Notes under the pieces: generated by a model
The model's database searches: none
What the model was told of the DNA's origin: nothing
Seen by the model: the letters and a program-made list of their open reading frames with translations, nothing else
Translations under genes and position numbers: made by a program
Shown: positions 1-8,231 of the stretch, piece after piece
How the letters are laid out: every line of letters starts with the position of its first letter
Position numbering within the stretch: the first letter of the stretch is position 1
Assembly (NCBI GenBank): GCA_001804285.1
Contig: MHFR01000064.1
Location: 1 to 38,942, forward strand
Direction: 5' to 3'
Length of the DNA: 38,942 nt
Origin: Candidatus Danuiimicrobium aquiferis
Lineage (GTDB): Bacteria > Omnitrophota > Omnitrophia > Omnitrophales > Danuiimicrobiaceae

Positions 1-111
1 AGAAACTTTGAAAATTACAGATTGAGAGTTCGTACTTTATGTGGTTAAATTCAAAACTAAATTTACTTATTGCCCCCGTTGTTGGGGAAGAACCTAATTA
101 TGCCGTCAGAT

Positions 112-168
112 TTCAGTCTTCAGTCATCAGTTTTTTAGCTGACAGCCGAAGACTGACGACTGACAGCT
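112..168. repeat. imperfect CAGTC-rich inverted repeat beside tRNA-Leu
   Basis: The stretch is built from overlapping copies of the pentamers cagtc and gactg. The segment tcagtcatcag (120-130) pairs with ctgacgactga (153-163) with one mismatch, and cagtcttc (114-121) pairs with gaagactg (148-155). It lies just past the 3' end of the minus-strand tRNA-Leu, so it could fold in that transcript, but there is no clear T-tract. It resembles a dispersed repeat more than a terminator. Confidence 0.5.
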
Positions 169-175
169 AAAACAA

Positions 176-256
176 TGCGCGAGGGGGGACTTGAACCCCC
201 ACCCCTTGCGGGACATGCCCCTCAAACATGCGTGTCTGCCATTTCACCACTCGCGC
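176..256 (-). tRNA. tRNA-Leu (anticodon GAG)
   Basis: The minus strand folds as a class II tRNA of 81 nt. The acceptor stem is GCGCGAG/CTCGCGC with discriminator A73. The anticodon stem-loop is CATGT-TTGAGGG-GCATG, giving anticodon GAG, which reads CUC/CUU leucine codons. There is an extended variable arm, as expected for leucine, and a T-arm GGGGG-TTCAAGT-CCCCC. The CCA end is not encoded. Confidence 0.95.
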
Positions 257-266
257 ATACACTCAC

Positions 267-336
267 GGTACCAGGTACGGCGGTGCCGGGTTCTAAACCA
301 ATGGAAGCAGAACCTGGCACCGCCGTACCTGGTACC
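267..336. repeat. long palindromic element with 28-bp arms
   Basis: The arm at 267-294 is the reverse complement of 309-336 over 28 bp with a single mismatch, separated by a 14-nt loop. The arms begin and end with ggtacc/ggtacc and contain the block ggcggtgcc. Either transcript would form a very stable hairpin. It starts 10 bp upstream of the tRNA-Leu 5' end, so it is not that gene's terminator. The near-perfect arms look like a REP/MITE-type dispersed element, which is an inference. Confidence 0.8.
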
Positions 337-438
337 GGAAAGCAGGAATTTTATCTAAAAATAAGCGGAATTGCACGGATTTTTTTGGGTCAACTGGCGA
401 ATTTCGTTTCAAACCTTCGCTTTTACTTGCACCCGATT

Positions 439-666
439 TTAACTTCTTGTTGGAGAAGTTTCTTCCTGAGCTTCTGAACTGCGGTGTCGAGCGAAGCCTA
501 AATGCCCATCATAACAACTGTAAGAACAAAAAACAAAACCCGTCGTTTTGCTTCGACAAGTACTGACCGAGCACTGATAATAGGTCGCATTGAAAGGAAT
601 TTCCTTTTTGCAAATATTACAGTTTTTCCAGTAATCCATTCCTGCTTTACGTTCTATTTCAGACAT
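439..666 (-). CDS. small Cys-rich (probable zinc-binding) protein
   Basis: This 75-aa protein has a CNIC pair near residue 15 followed by further Cys residues (QC, TC, FC, SC) and a His. That pattern suggests a small zinc ribbon or treble-clef fold, but I do not recognise the family. I chose the ATG at 666 because an AAGGTG Shine-Dalgarno sits about 6 nt upstream, whereas the TTG one codon earlier is less likely. The start codon overlaps the end of the methyltransferase gene by 8 bp, so the two are probably translationally coupled. The C-terminus is polar and likely disordered. Confidence 0.6.
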   Translation of the reverse strand: MSEIERKAGMDYWKNCNICKKEIPFNATYYQCSVSTCRSKTTGFVFCSYSCYDGHLGFARHRSSEAQEETSPTRS

Positions 667-1507
667 CAATCACCTTTGCAACGGCATCAATCGTTCTCCC
701 GGCCCAACGTTTAAATAGGAAATTCAAAAGATTCTTAGAATGATCCACACACTCCATTGAACTTTTGAATCCATATTTCGCGAGTTTTAGGCGCAAAATA
801 GCGGGCGTTTGAACATTCACGTGCACCTCTATATAAACCGGGTCGTCGTGAAATTGAAACTTGAATAATTTGGTGAAAAACTCACGTACTGTTTTTCTTT
901 TCCCGGTACACCGAATTAAACGCGAAAGTTCCTTCAACAATGTAAATGGGAATTCAAAAACTCGTTTTGCCGGATAAAGATATCGCTCGTAAATTAAATT
1001 GGGAGTTTGAAGAATCAAGCGGCCGTTAGGCTTAAGCATTTGCTTCATCTTTGGCATCAAAATATCAAGTTCCCAATCATGTAAGTGTTCGATAACATCA
1101 ATCATGAAAATAACATCGTATAATTTTTCGCACCGGATATCTTCAATCGACATTATTTTTAACTCGATTTTCCGCCGAATGTCTTCAGGCAAAACAGAAA
1201 CCGTCTTCTGCGCAATTTCAATCGCATCCCGGCTACAATCGATACCGGTAATTTCACAATTCATCTTCGCACAATAAAAAACAAGTTCGCCGCGGCCGCA
1301 TCCATAATCGAGGACGCTTTCGCCTCCGGTTAATTGTGCCGCCTTAACCGCACGCTCGAATACTTCGTGCAACTCACCCGATTGAATTGCCCCGATTTTG
1401 TCCTGTCCTCGGCAATGACACGCAAAATAATCTTTTGAATATAACGCCGGATCGACTTTTTTGGTTTCTGAATTGAATTGATTTTTCACAATAGATAAAA
1501 ACTCCAA
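659..1507 (-). CDS. class I SAM-dependent methyltransferase
   Basis: The protein is about 282 aa. Motif I is visible as VLDYGCGRGELVF, with an acidic residue after the next strand (GIDCSRDA) and a post-I region DVIFMIDVIEHLHD, so this is a Rossmann-fold SAM methyltransferase. The C-terminal ~90 residues are not part of the core fold and may bind substrate. The first codon available is TTG at 1507; a GTG six codons later, with GGAG 12 nt before it, is an alternative, so the start is uncertain. It follows the polysaccharide cassette on the same strand and may methylate a sugar or lipid; the substrate is not readable from sequence. Confidence 0.85.
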   Translation of the reverse strand: MEFLSIVKNQFNSETKKVDPALYSKDYFACHCRGQDKIGAIQSGELHEVFERAVKAAQLTGGESVLDYGCGRGELVFYCAKMNCEITGIDCSRDAIEIAQKTVSVLPEDIRRKIELKIMSIEDIRCEKLYDVIFMIDVIEHLHDWELDILMPKMKQMLKPNGRLILQTPNLIYERYLYPAKRVFEFPFTLLKELSRLIRCTGKRKTVREFFTKLFKFQFHDDPVYIEVHVNVQTPAILRLKLAKYGFKSSMECVDHSKNLLNFLFKRWAGRTIDAVAKVIDV

Positions 1508-1515
1508 ATCGCAAG

Positions 1516-1539
1516 AAAAAATAGTGAAAGCTATTTTTT
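1516..1539 (-). terminator. A/T-rich stem-loop between glycosyltransferase and methyltransferase
   Basis: A perfect 9-bp inverted repeat (aaaaaatag / ctatttttt) has a 6-nt loop and ends in a T-run on either strand. It lies between the GT2 stop (1621) and the methyltransferase start. It is a weak terminator candidate, since only three stem pairs interrupt the A/T tracts. Confidence 0.4.
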
Positions 1540-1620
1540 ACATCTTGTGCTTTTTTGATTGTTTTCCAAGTTTCGCGAAATGTCTTGATCCCATTGAAAC
1601 CGAATTGATAATGATGTCAA

Positions 1621-3012
1621 TTACGTTCGATGGCGCTGAATCGAGTCCATCGTCCGTTTCCCGCAGAAAAATTGAATGAAGCCCTCCACTTTGGCCCAAA
1701 CAATAATCCAGCGGTACCAGAAAAATTCGAAAAAACTCAAAATGACAAAATAAGCCACTTCCCTGACTTTAAGCAAACGATAGTCGCGATTTAATATAAA
1801 CAGCGGAATAAGCGATGTCAGCGATTGACATAATAACATCATCATCAAAAAATTCAAAAGCATTCGCCACGCTATCATCCCGATCAAACATCCGAACACC
1901 GTAACCAAAACACTTCCGATTTCAAAAAAAACACCCAACACTTCATAAAACACAAAATAAGGCAGTGAAACGCAACCTAATCGACCATACTTTGGATTGA
2001 AAAGCATATGGCGATATCTCCACACCGCTTCATTCGTCACGCGCTGCCACCGATTTCGCTGCTTGATTAGCTGCGAAATAGTATGCGGTCCTTCAGTCCA
2101 GCCGACATAGTGCGGCAGCATTGTAATGCGATAATCTCTTTTCCCATTGCGGATCAAATAATCATGTGCCCGAAACGTAAATTCCAAATCCTCGCTGCTA
2201 TACCATGGATCAAATGCGCCCGCAGCCAACACGATATCCCTTCGCCATACGCCAAACCCGCCGCTGATAATCGGCATCGCATTCTGCCGGCTCCAGCCGA
2301 TCCGGTTTCCGATAAAAGATCGGATGTATTCAAGGTTTTGATAGGCAATGAGCGGAACCGCAATAAAACGCTTTTCCAGAACTACGCCATTTTCAATTCT
2401 AAATCCATTGGCCAGGCCAAAAAAACTGCCGATCCCCACCACGTGTTCCGGATCTTTTTGGACATGTGCCATGACCTTGAGTAAGGCATCCCGTTCCAGA
2501 ATCGTGTCGCAATCCATTACGCAAACATATTTATATTTAGCCAAATTAAGAGCGGCATTAAGGGCACCCGCTTTTTTCTGTCCGCTTTTCTTACTCAACA
2601 CACTGACGTGCGGATATTTGCGTGATTTTAAAAATCCCAATATTTTCCCTGAATTAAATTGATCACTGTAAACATTATTCACATATTGTAAATCAAGCAG
2701 CTCTTTCAAAATATCAAGCGTCCGGTCCGTCGATTCGTCATCAACGACGATCAGTTCAAATTGAGGATAGTCTAAGCGAAGCACGGACAGAACCGTATCT
2801 CGCACCCATAATTCTTCGTTATGCGCAGGAATGATAATGCTGACGGGAAGCGTAAAAGATGAAGACATGATCGCTTCATAATTTTCTTCCCGGCTCTCGT
2901 GATTCCGCTTGTTGCTTTCAAAAAAGCCGACAATTCCAAAAACGAGGTAATAAAAAAGCAATATTAAATAATATGTAAGACACACCCAAAAAAATATCGC
3001 AAAAACCGTCAT
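1621..3012 (-). CDS. membrane GT2 glycosyltransferase (PgaC/IcaA-like polysaccharide synthase)
   Basis: This 463-aa processive family 2 glycosyltransferase would polymerise a sugar at the inner membrane. An N-terminal membrane segment (about residues 1-30) precedes the GT-A domain. The GT2 signatures are in order: PVSIIIPAHNE, VVDDESTDRT, the DxD-type VMDCDT, the acceptor-site SSEDLEFT, and QRNRWQR, the Q/RxxRW motif of processive enzymes. Several C-terminal hydrophobic helices follow. Its start lies 5 bp after the HEAT-repeat gene, which together with the YaiO-like barrel and the epimerase suggests an exopolysaccharide synthesis and export cassette. The polymer is unknown; poly-GlcNAc is only one possibility. 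Confidence 0.9.
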   Translation of the reverse strand: MTVFAIFFWVCLTYYLILLFYYLVFGIVGFFESNKRNHESREENYEAIMSSSFTLPVSIIIPAHNEELWVRDTVLSVLRLDYPQFELIVVDDESTDRTLDILKELLDLQYVNNVYSDQFNSGKILGFLKSRKYPHVSVLSKKSGQKKAGALNAALNLAKYKYVCVMDCDTILERDALLKVMAHVQKDPEHVVGIGSFFGLANGFRIENGVVLEKRFIAVPLIAYQNLEYIRSFIGNRIGWSRQNAMPIISGGFGVWRRDIVLAAGAFDPWYSSEDLEFTFRAHDYLIRNGKRDYRITMLPHYVGWTEGPHTISQLIKQRNRWQRVTNEAVWRYRHMLFNPKYGRLGCVSLPYFVFYEVLGVFFEIGSVLVTVFGCLIGMIAWRMLLNFLMMMLLCQSLTSLIPLFILNRDYRLLKVREVAYFVILSFFEFFWYRWIIVWAKVEGFIQFFCGKRTMDSIQRHRT

Positions 3013-3017
3013 ATTCT

Positions 3018-4274
3018 TTATCTTTCCATGATTTCGGCTAACGTGGAATTGATTTCTCGAATAGCCGCTATTATTTTCTGTCTCTTCATTGACTCATAAT
3101 TCATCAATTCCTTCTTCAGTCCGAAATGAATGTTGCTGTGAATCAATTTTGATAGAAGCTGAAACTGTTTTTGATAAATGTCCCGGTCTTTGGATAAGAT
3201 ACCATCCAGAATCCGTGGAATATAATTCGAATCAATAAAGGCTTCAACACAACACCGTTTAGTCAGTTCGTCTTTCTCGTCAAGACCGTGTTCGAGATAT
3301 GGCAACGCTTGTTTCATATCATGAATGACTGCATTTTTTGCACTTTCTTTTACATAAGAAGACGGGTCGGTGTAGAGCAAATGAATCATTTGTGTCAGAT
3401 ATTTGCTTTCCTCCAACATGGACAGGCTTCTGACCGCATGCATGCGTACAAACCATTCCGGATCTTCGAAACGTGCCAAAAGCGCCTTTTCTGATTCTGT
3501 TGCTTTCATCAAACCCAAATATTGGCAGGCTGCCGCACGCACATCCGGCGACGGATCAGTGGCAAGGCTTATGATTCTATCTGCCGAATTTTCCGGTTTA
3601 AATTTCGAAAGAAGTTTAAGCGCCCAATACCGAACCCTGGGGTTCTTACTCTCGAGTGCATTTAAAAGCTGATCTGAAATATCGATTGAAAATCCTTCCA
3701 GCAAAGAAACTATTTTTTGTCCGCGAAAAGACTCTCGATCTAAGAATTCCAGCAATACACCAGCCGCAGCAGCATTTTTCATTTCAGCCAGAGCCAGCAT
3801 TGAATAATAAGAAATATCATCGTCCGGATCATCAAGTCCATTCTCCAGGATGTCCACGTCCGGATCACTTTTAAGAAATCCCAGGCAAATTAGCGCTTCG
3901 ATTCTCCGCCATTTATTTTTTCCATTTTTCGCCACCCTTCTGACCTGCTCCATCCTCCCAGCCTCTTGAAACGCTTCCCGCCAGTATTCACTCAACTCTT
4001 TGGGAATAAAGTGTTCCCTATTTGCCGTTAACACAATCAATTCATTAAGCGGAAATTGCTTATTGATTTTTTGAACGGCCTCCTGAATGGTCGCTTTCGG
4101 GCTCGCGCCAAGACGTTTTAGATTTTCGCTTAGCGCGACAAGTTTACGAAGCCGGTATTTGACAAAGAGTTCTTGGGTAAGCGTATGAATAATGATGCCG
4201 GCGCCAAAGAATAAAGTAGCGGCCAAAAGAATTAAATTAAAAAACCATAGCCATTGCGGATGTAAAATATTCAC
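3018..4274 (-). CDS. membrane-anchored HEAT-repeat protein
   Basis: This 418-aa protein has one N-terminal membrane helix (about residues 10-30) followed by a cytoplasmic alpha-helical solenoid. HEAT-type units recur from about residue 120 on, with repeats of the kind DPSPDVRAAACQYLG and DPEWFVRMHAVRSL. The first codon appears to be GTG at 4274; I see no good Shine-Dalgarno. Genes of this type accompany GT2 synthases and YaiO-family barrels in surface-polysaccharide loci, where the solenoid probably scaffolds or regulates the synthase. The neighbours here (barrel 2 bp upstream, GT2 5 bp downstream) fit that. It has no visible catalytic motif. Confidence 0.85.
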   Translation of the reverse strand: MNILHPQWLWFFNLILLAATLFFGAGIIIHTLTQELFVKYRLRKLVALSENLKRLGASPKATIQEAVQKINKQFPLNELIVLTANREHFIPKELSEYWREAFQEAGRMEQVRRVAKNGKNKWRRIEALICLGFLKSDPDVDILENGLDDPDDDISYYSMLALAEMKNAAAAGVLLEFLDRESFRGQKIVSLLEGFSIDISDQLLNALESKNPRVRYWALKLLSKFKPENSADRIISLATDPSPDVRAAACQYLGLMKATESEKALLARFEDPEWFVRMHAVRSLSMLEESKYLTQMIHLLYTDPSSYVKESAKNAVIHDMKQALPYLEHGLDEKDELTKRCCVEAFIDSNYIPRILDGILSKDRDIYQKQFQLLSKLIHSNIHFGLKKELMNYESMKRQKIIAAIREINSTLAEIMER

Positions 4275-4276
4275 GG

Positions 4277-5092
4277 CTAAAATTTAAATGAAAAGCCTGC
4301 ATTGATACTTCTTTTGATAAAATTTGGGTTTTCTTCGCCATAAGCGTAGCCGACGTTTCCTCTTAAATTTTGAAACACTCTCATATCAAGACCGGCAAAA
4401 AGAAGAAATCCGGATTGTTTGGAAGGGTTAAGCGGATATATATCATATAAACGCTGGCCGAGCCCGGCACCGCAGGAAACATGCAATCGGTCTGAAACTA
4501 AGGAATACCGCAAACGAACCGTGCCCGAATGCGCCACACGTCTTGCTTCCGTTTCAACAATATTATAACTTGCCGTTATGTCATGATTGCCAAAATAATA
4601 AATAAATCCCGGTGACATGAGATACGTATCACCGGCCGTATAATGAAGATACCGGAGCCCTTGATTGCCTCGAAGATGCTTATAAAGCGGATGTTCGTAA
4701 TTCAGCGTTAAATGATATTTATAGATATAATCTATGTTCATCCCAAATCCGTTTTCAATTTGTAATGTCGAATTCTTTAAATTGAGATAGCTTCCAAAAT
4801 CCAGCGTATAATCATCGACGCGATCCCGTTGGTGATAGTTGATTTGAATGTAAGGAAGTTGCCCCCTCACGGGATAAAGTACGGTATTCGATAGCCATTT
4901 CCAATTCGTTTTGCGCGGACCAATACTAACCCACCCATATTCATATTCGGACTCGGCATAAACGTTTCCTTGTTGCCGGCTGATAAATGGTCCCCATTCT
5001 TTCAGCTTCTTTTCAGGATTTAATTGGCCTGCAAATGAAAGATGGGAAAAGAAGAAAAATGAGATGAGGATAAAAAACAGGAATCGTTTCAT
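4277..5092 (-). CDS. YaiO-family outer-membrane beta-barrel protein
   Basis: This 271-aa protein carries a signal peptide (Lys-Arg then a Phe/Ile/Leu-rich core, cleavage near SFAG). The mature part is rich in alternating aromatic and polar beta-strands, and it ends in F (FSFKF), the usual terminal signature of outer-membrane barrels. The strand pattern with GLGQRLYDI and the operon partners match the YaiO family; this is recognition by pattern and context. It probably forms an export pore for the polysaccharide. Its ATG overlaps the TGA of the epimerase gene (ATGA), indicating tight coupling. Confidence 0.75.
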   Translation of the reverse strand: MKRFLFFILISFFFFSHLSFAGQLNPEKKLKEWGPFISRQQGNVYAESEYEYGWVSIGPRKTNWKWLSNTVLYPVRGQLPYIQINYHQRDRVDDYTLDFGSYLNLKNSTLQIENGFGMNIDYIYKYHLTLNYEHPLYKHLRGNQGLRYLHYTAGDTYLMSPGFIYYFGNHDITASYNIVETEARRVAHSGTVRLRYSLVSDRLHVSCGAGLGQRLYDIYPLNPSKQSGFLLFAGLDMRVFQNLRGNVGYAYGEENPNFIKRSINAGFSFKF

Positions 5093-6084
5093 GCTTTTTT
5101 TGCGTTATTTTCCCTGAAATAAGCAAGGGTTTCATCGATGATTTGGGCAAGGCCGTAACGTGGCCGATATCCAATCACTTTTTTAATTCTGGAAATATCG
5201 GGCACACGCCGGGCAACATCCTCAAATTGTTTCCCATAGTATTTATCATACGATAAATACACAATCTTGGATTTGCTCTTGGTTTTCCGTTTCACGAGAT
5301 GCGCCAGTTGCTTGATGGTAACCTGCGACTGATTATTTCCGATATTAAAAATCCTGCCTTCCGCTTCTTTCGTCAAACTTAAGTCCGCCACCGCCCGCAC
5401 CGCATCCAGCACATACGTAAAAGACCTGACCTGTGAGCCATTCCCCATGATGGTAATTGGCCTCCCCGTCATCGCCTCTTCAATGAATCTCGGCAGCACC
5501 ATCCCGTAATCGCTGATTTGCCGAGGTCCCAGGATATTAAAAAACCGGACAATCACCATTCTCAATTTAAATTGTTTGTGATAGGCAAACGCCAGATATT
5601 CGCCGAGCGCTTTTCCCTCGGAATAAATCCAGCGATTCACGGTCGTGGGCCCGAGAACCCTGTCGTCTTCTTCCTTCATTAAACGCGCATGGAGTTTTCC
5701 GCTCACTTCAGAGCTGGAAGCAATGAGAACTTTTTTGCGGTATTTCGCGGCCAGCTGCAAAACGATATTGGTTCCTTGAATGCTGGTTAAAATACATTCC
5801 AACGCGTGATCAAGGATGTATTTAACACCGACTGCAGCAGCAAAGTGGTAAATAATATCGCACTGTTTAATCAACCGTGACATCAGCTTCTTATTGAAGA
5901 CGGAACCTTTGTAAAATTTGAAGCGTTTGTTCCGCAAAACATGGCCCAGATTCGAACTGATTCCCGTGGCAAGATTATCGACAACCGTGACATGAAAATT
6001 CCGGCTGAGCAGTTCTTCGCTCAAATGAGATCCGATAAATCCGGCTCCGCCGGTGATCAATGCTCTGATTGGTTTTTTCGGCAT
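5089..6084 (-). CDS. NAD-dependent nucleotide-sugar epimerase/dehydratase
   Basis: This extended short-chain dehydrogenase is 331 aa from the chosen start. The dinucleotide-binding motif is TGGAGFIGSHL near the N-terminus and the catalytic YxxxK is YSEGK; the segment FFNILGPRQ is typical of UDP-glucuronate decarboxylase/UDP-glucose 4-epimerase relatives. It likely supplies a modified nucleotide sugar to the adjacent GT2 enzyme. I prefer the ATG at 6084 (AAAGGA about 9 nt upstream) over TTG at 6120, because the Rossmann strand starts a few residues later. It is the first gene of the cassette on this strand. The exact substrate cannot be assigned. Confidence 0.9.
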   Translation of the reverse strand: MPKKPIRALITGGAGFIGSHLSEELLSRNFHVTVVDNLATGISSNLGHVLRNKRFKFYKGSVFNKKLMSRLIKQCDIIYHFAAAVGVKYILDHALECILTSIQGTNIVLQLAAKYRKKVLIASSSEVSGKLHARLMKEEDDRVLGPTTVNRWIYSEGKALGEYLAFAYHKQFKLRMVIVRFFNILGPRQISDYGMVLPRFIEEAMTGRPITIMGNGSQVRSFTYVLDAVRAVADLSLTKEAEGRIFNIGNNQSQVTIKQLAHLVKRKTKSKSKIVYLSYDKYYGKQFEDVARRVPDISRIKKVIGYRPRYGLAQIIDETLAYFRENNAKKA

Positions 6085-6243
6085 AGTTACGGTTCCTTTA
6101 CGCATCATGCGCAATTTCAAATCCGACTCTTGATATTAATATCGACATCGCCTGCTTTAAATGAAATCGGGACCGGTCTTGAACAAAAATGGATTTCCGG
6201 CGGCTTTGTCATCCTGAAAACCAAAATGTCTGCAGTTTATTAA

Positions 6244-6500
6244 TTAATATCTACCCAGCGTCATGCTGATATCTTCAAACAGGTAAATGACTCCTGCAAC
6301 AAAAACGATTCGAAGCAGTATTGAGGCGCATAATGCCGCATCACAAATCCATCTAAGAAATCTGTCGTGAAAGCAGGGATAAATAACAGAAGAAAAATGA
6401 AATAATTCTTACATTTGGAAACCAAAAGAAAAAAGGAAAGAAAGACAGCAGTTGAAAACCTTGCGATCACTAGAAACCACGGAACATATTCAATATTCAT
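6244..6500 (-). pseudogene. internally deleted CDP-alcohol phosphatidyltransferase remnant
   Basis: The open frame from ATG 6500 gives a hydrophobic start and then TDFLDGFVMRH, which matches the beginning of the CDP-alcohol phosphatidyltransferase motif (DxxDGxxAR...). The rest of the motif (GxxxDxxxD) is absent. About 7 codons later a different frame continues as LRIVFVAGVIYLFEDISMTL and ends at TAA 6244-6246, which looks like the family's last membrane helix. The parts total about 100 residues against the usual 180-200, so an internal deletion with frame change fits better than a single sequencing error. It starts 27 bp after glnS. Confidence 0.55.
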
Positions 6501-6527
6501 CTTGTCGCTGAAAGCCGTTTCGATTTT

Positions 6528-8216
6528 TTATTTCTGCGATTTTTCAATTTTTTCCCACGTATCGCGGAGCGTCACGATCCGGTTGAAAATCGGTTTGTCT
6601 GGTGTCGAGGCGACGGGATCGACAAAGAAATAACCGAGCCGTTCGAATTGAAACCAGTCGCGCGGCTTCGCGGCCTTCAGACTCGGCTCAAGATAAGCAT
6701 TCGAAATCACTTCGAGCGATTTCGGATTCAGATTGGCAAGAAATGTTTTCCCTTCCTCAACATCGTCCGGATTCTTTTTCGTAAATAGAAGATCGTAGAG
6801 TCTAACCTCCGCTTTCATCGCATGTTTCGCCGAAACCCAATGAATCGTCCCTTTGACCTTTCGTCCGTCCGGCGGATTGTTACCGCCACGCGTTGCGGGA
6901 TCGTGCGTGCAGTGAAGTTCCAGAATTTCTCCAGTCTTCGGATCTTTCATGACATTTTCACACTTAATGAAATAGCCGTAACGGAGCCGGACTTCTTTTC
7001 CGGGTGCCAGGCGGAAAAATTTTGGTGGCGGAACTTCGCGAAAGTCGTCGCGCTCAATATAAATTTCCCGTGAGAACGGGACTTTTCGCAAACCTTGCGA
7101 CGGATCTTCAGGATTATTCACGGCTTCCATTTCTTCCGTCTCACCTTCCGGATAATTCGTAATCACCACTTTCAGCGGATTCAGAACCGCCATTACACGC
7201 GGCACGGTTTTATTTAATTCCTCGCGAATTGAATTTTCAAGGACTACCATATCAATCGTGCTGTTAAACTTTGCAACGCCGATCTTGTCGCAAAACGTAC
7301 GGATCGAAGACGGTGTATACCCGCGCCGCCGAAACCCTGAAATGGTCGGCATCCGCGGATCGTTCCATCCATCCACGAGCTTTTTCTGGACGAGCTCGAG
7401 AAGTTTTCGTTTGCTCAAAATGGTATGCGTTAAATTGAGGCGCGCAAATTCAATTTGCTGCGGATGATGAATCCCGAGTTGATCGAGCACCCAATCATAA
7501 AGCGGGCGATTATTTTCAAACTCGAGCGTGCAAAGCGAATGCGTAATTCCTTCAATCGAATCGGAAATGCAATGCGTAAAATCATACATCGGATAAATGC
7601 ACCATTTGCTTCCAGTCCGGTGATGATCTGCCTTCTTGATCCGGTAAATCGCCGGGTCACGCATGGTAATATTGGGAGATGCCATGTCAATTTTTGCACG
7701 CAGGACACGCAATCCCTCATCGAACTCGCCCTTTCTCATCCGCTCAAAAAGATCGAGATTTTCATCCACCGAACGGTTCCGGTATGGGCTGTCTTTCCCC
7801 GGCTCGGTCAGCGTTCCGCGGTATTTCCGGATCTCATCAGGACTTAAATCGCAAACGTATGCCTTCCCTTTCTTAATCAGTTCGATCGCATAATGGTAAA
7901 TTTTGTCAAAATAGTCCGACGCATAGAATTCACGGTCATCCCAATCAAAACCGAGCCAGCGCACATCTTCCCGGATCGAATCCACGTATTCGACATCTTC
8001 CTTTTCCGGATTGGTATCGTCGTAGCGAAGGTTGCAAAGGCCTTTGTAATCGCTGGCGATTCCGAAACTAATGCAGATGGCTTTCGCGTGTCCGATATGC
8101 AGATATCCGTTCGGCTCCGGCGGAAAGCGGGTGTGCACACGGCCGCCGTGCTTGCCGTTCTTGATGTTTTCGTCGATAATATCGCGAATGAAATTTGTGG
8201 GTAATGGTGTTTCCAT
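6528..8216 (-). CDS. glnS: glutaminyl-tRNA synthetase
   Basis: This 562-aa class I aminoacyl-tRNA synthetase charges tRNA-Gln with glutamine in the cytoplasm. The ATP-binding signatures are [16 protein letters not shown] (HIGH at residues 40-43) and a KMSKS-type loop ILSKRKL near residue 265. The C-terminal anticodon-binding beta-barrels follow. The length matches E. coli GlnRS (554 aa). The start has GAAGG about 6 nt upstream. The gene is 15 bp downstream of the aminotransferase gene on the same strand. A tRNA-Gln(CUG) is present in the same window at 21.3 kb. Direct charging makes the GatCAB indirect route less necessary, but whether that route also exists cannot be seen here. Confidence 0.97.
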   Translation of the reverse strand: METPLPTNFIRDIIDENIKNGKHGGRVHTRFPPEPNGYLHIGHAKAICISFGIASDYKGLCNLRYDDTNPEKEDVEYVDSIREDVRWLGFDWDDREFYASDYFDKIYHYAIELIKKGKAYVCDLSPDEIRKYRGTLTEPGKDSPYRNRSVDENLDLFERMRKGEFDEGLRVLRAKIDMASPNITMRDPAIYRIKKADHHRTGSKWCIYPMYDFTHCISDSIEGITHSLCTLEFENNRPLYDWVLDQLGIHHPQQIEFARLNLTHTILSKRKLLELVQKKLVDGWNDPRMPTISGFRRRGYTPSSIRTFCDKIGVAKFNSTIDMVVLENSIREELNKTVPRVMAVLNPLKVVITNYPEGETEEMEAVNNPEDPSQGLRKVPFSREIYIERDDFREVPPPKFFRLAPGKEVRLRYGYFIKCENVMKDPKTGEILELHCTHDPATRGGNNPPDGRKVKGTIHWVSAKHAMKAEVRLYDLLFTKKNPDDVEEGKTFLANLNPKSLEVISNAYLEPSLKAAKPRDWFQFERLGYFFVDPVASTPDKPIFNRIVTLRDTWEKIEKSQK

Positions 8217-8231
8217 CGTCAGCCTTCAACT

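Noticed and set aside
175-477. Plus-strand ORF of 100 codons
   Set aside because: It runs straight through the tRNA-Leu and the 28-bp palindrome; composition reflects these elements, not a protein.
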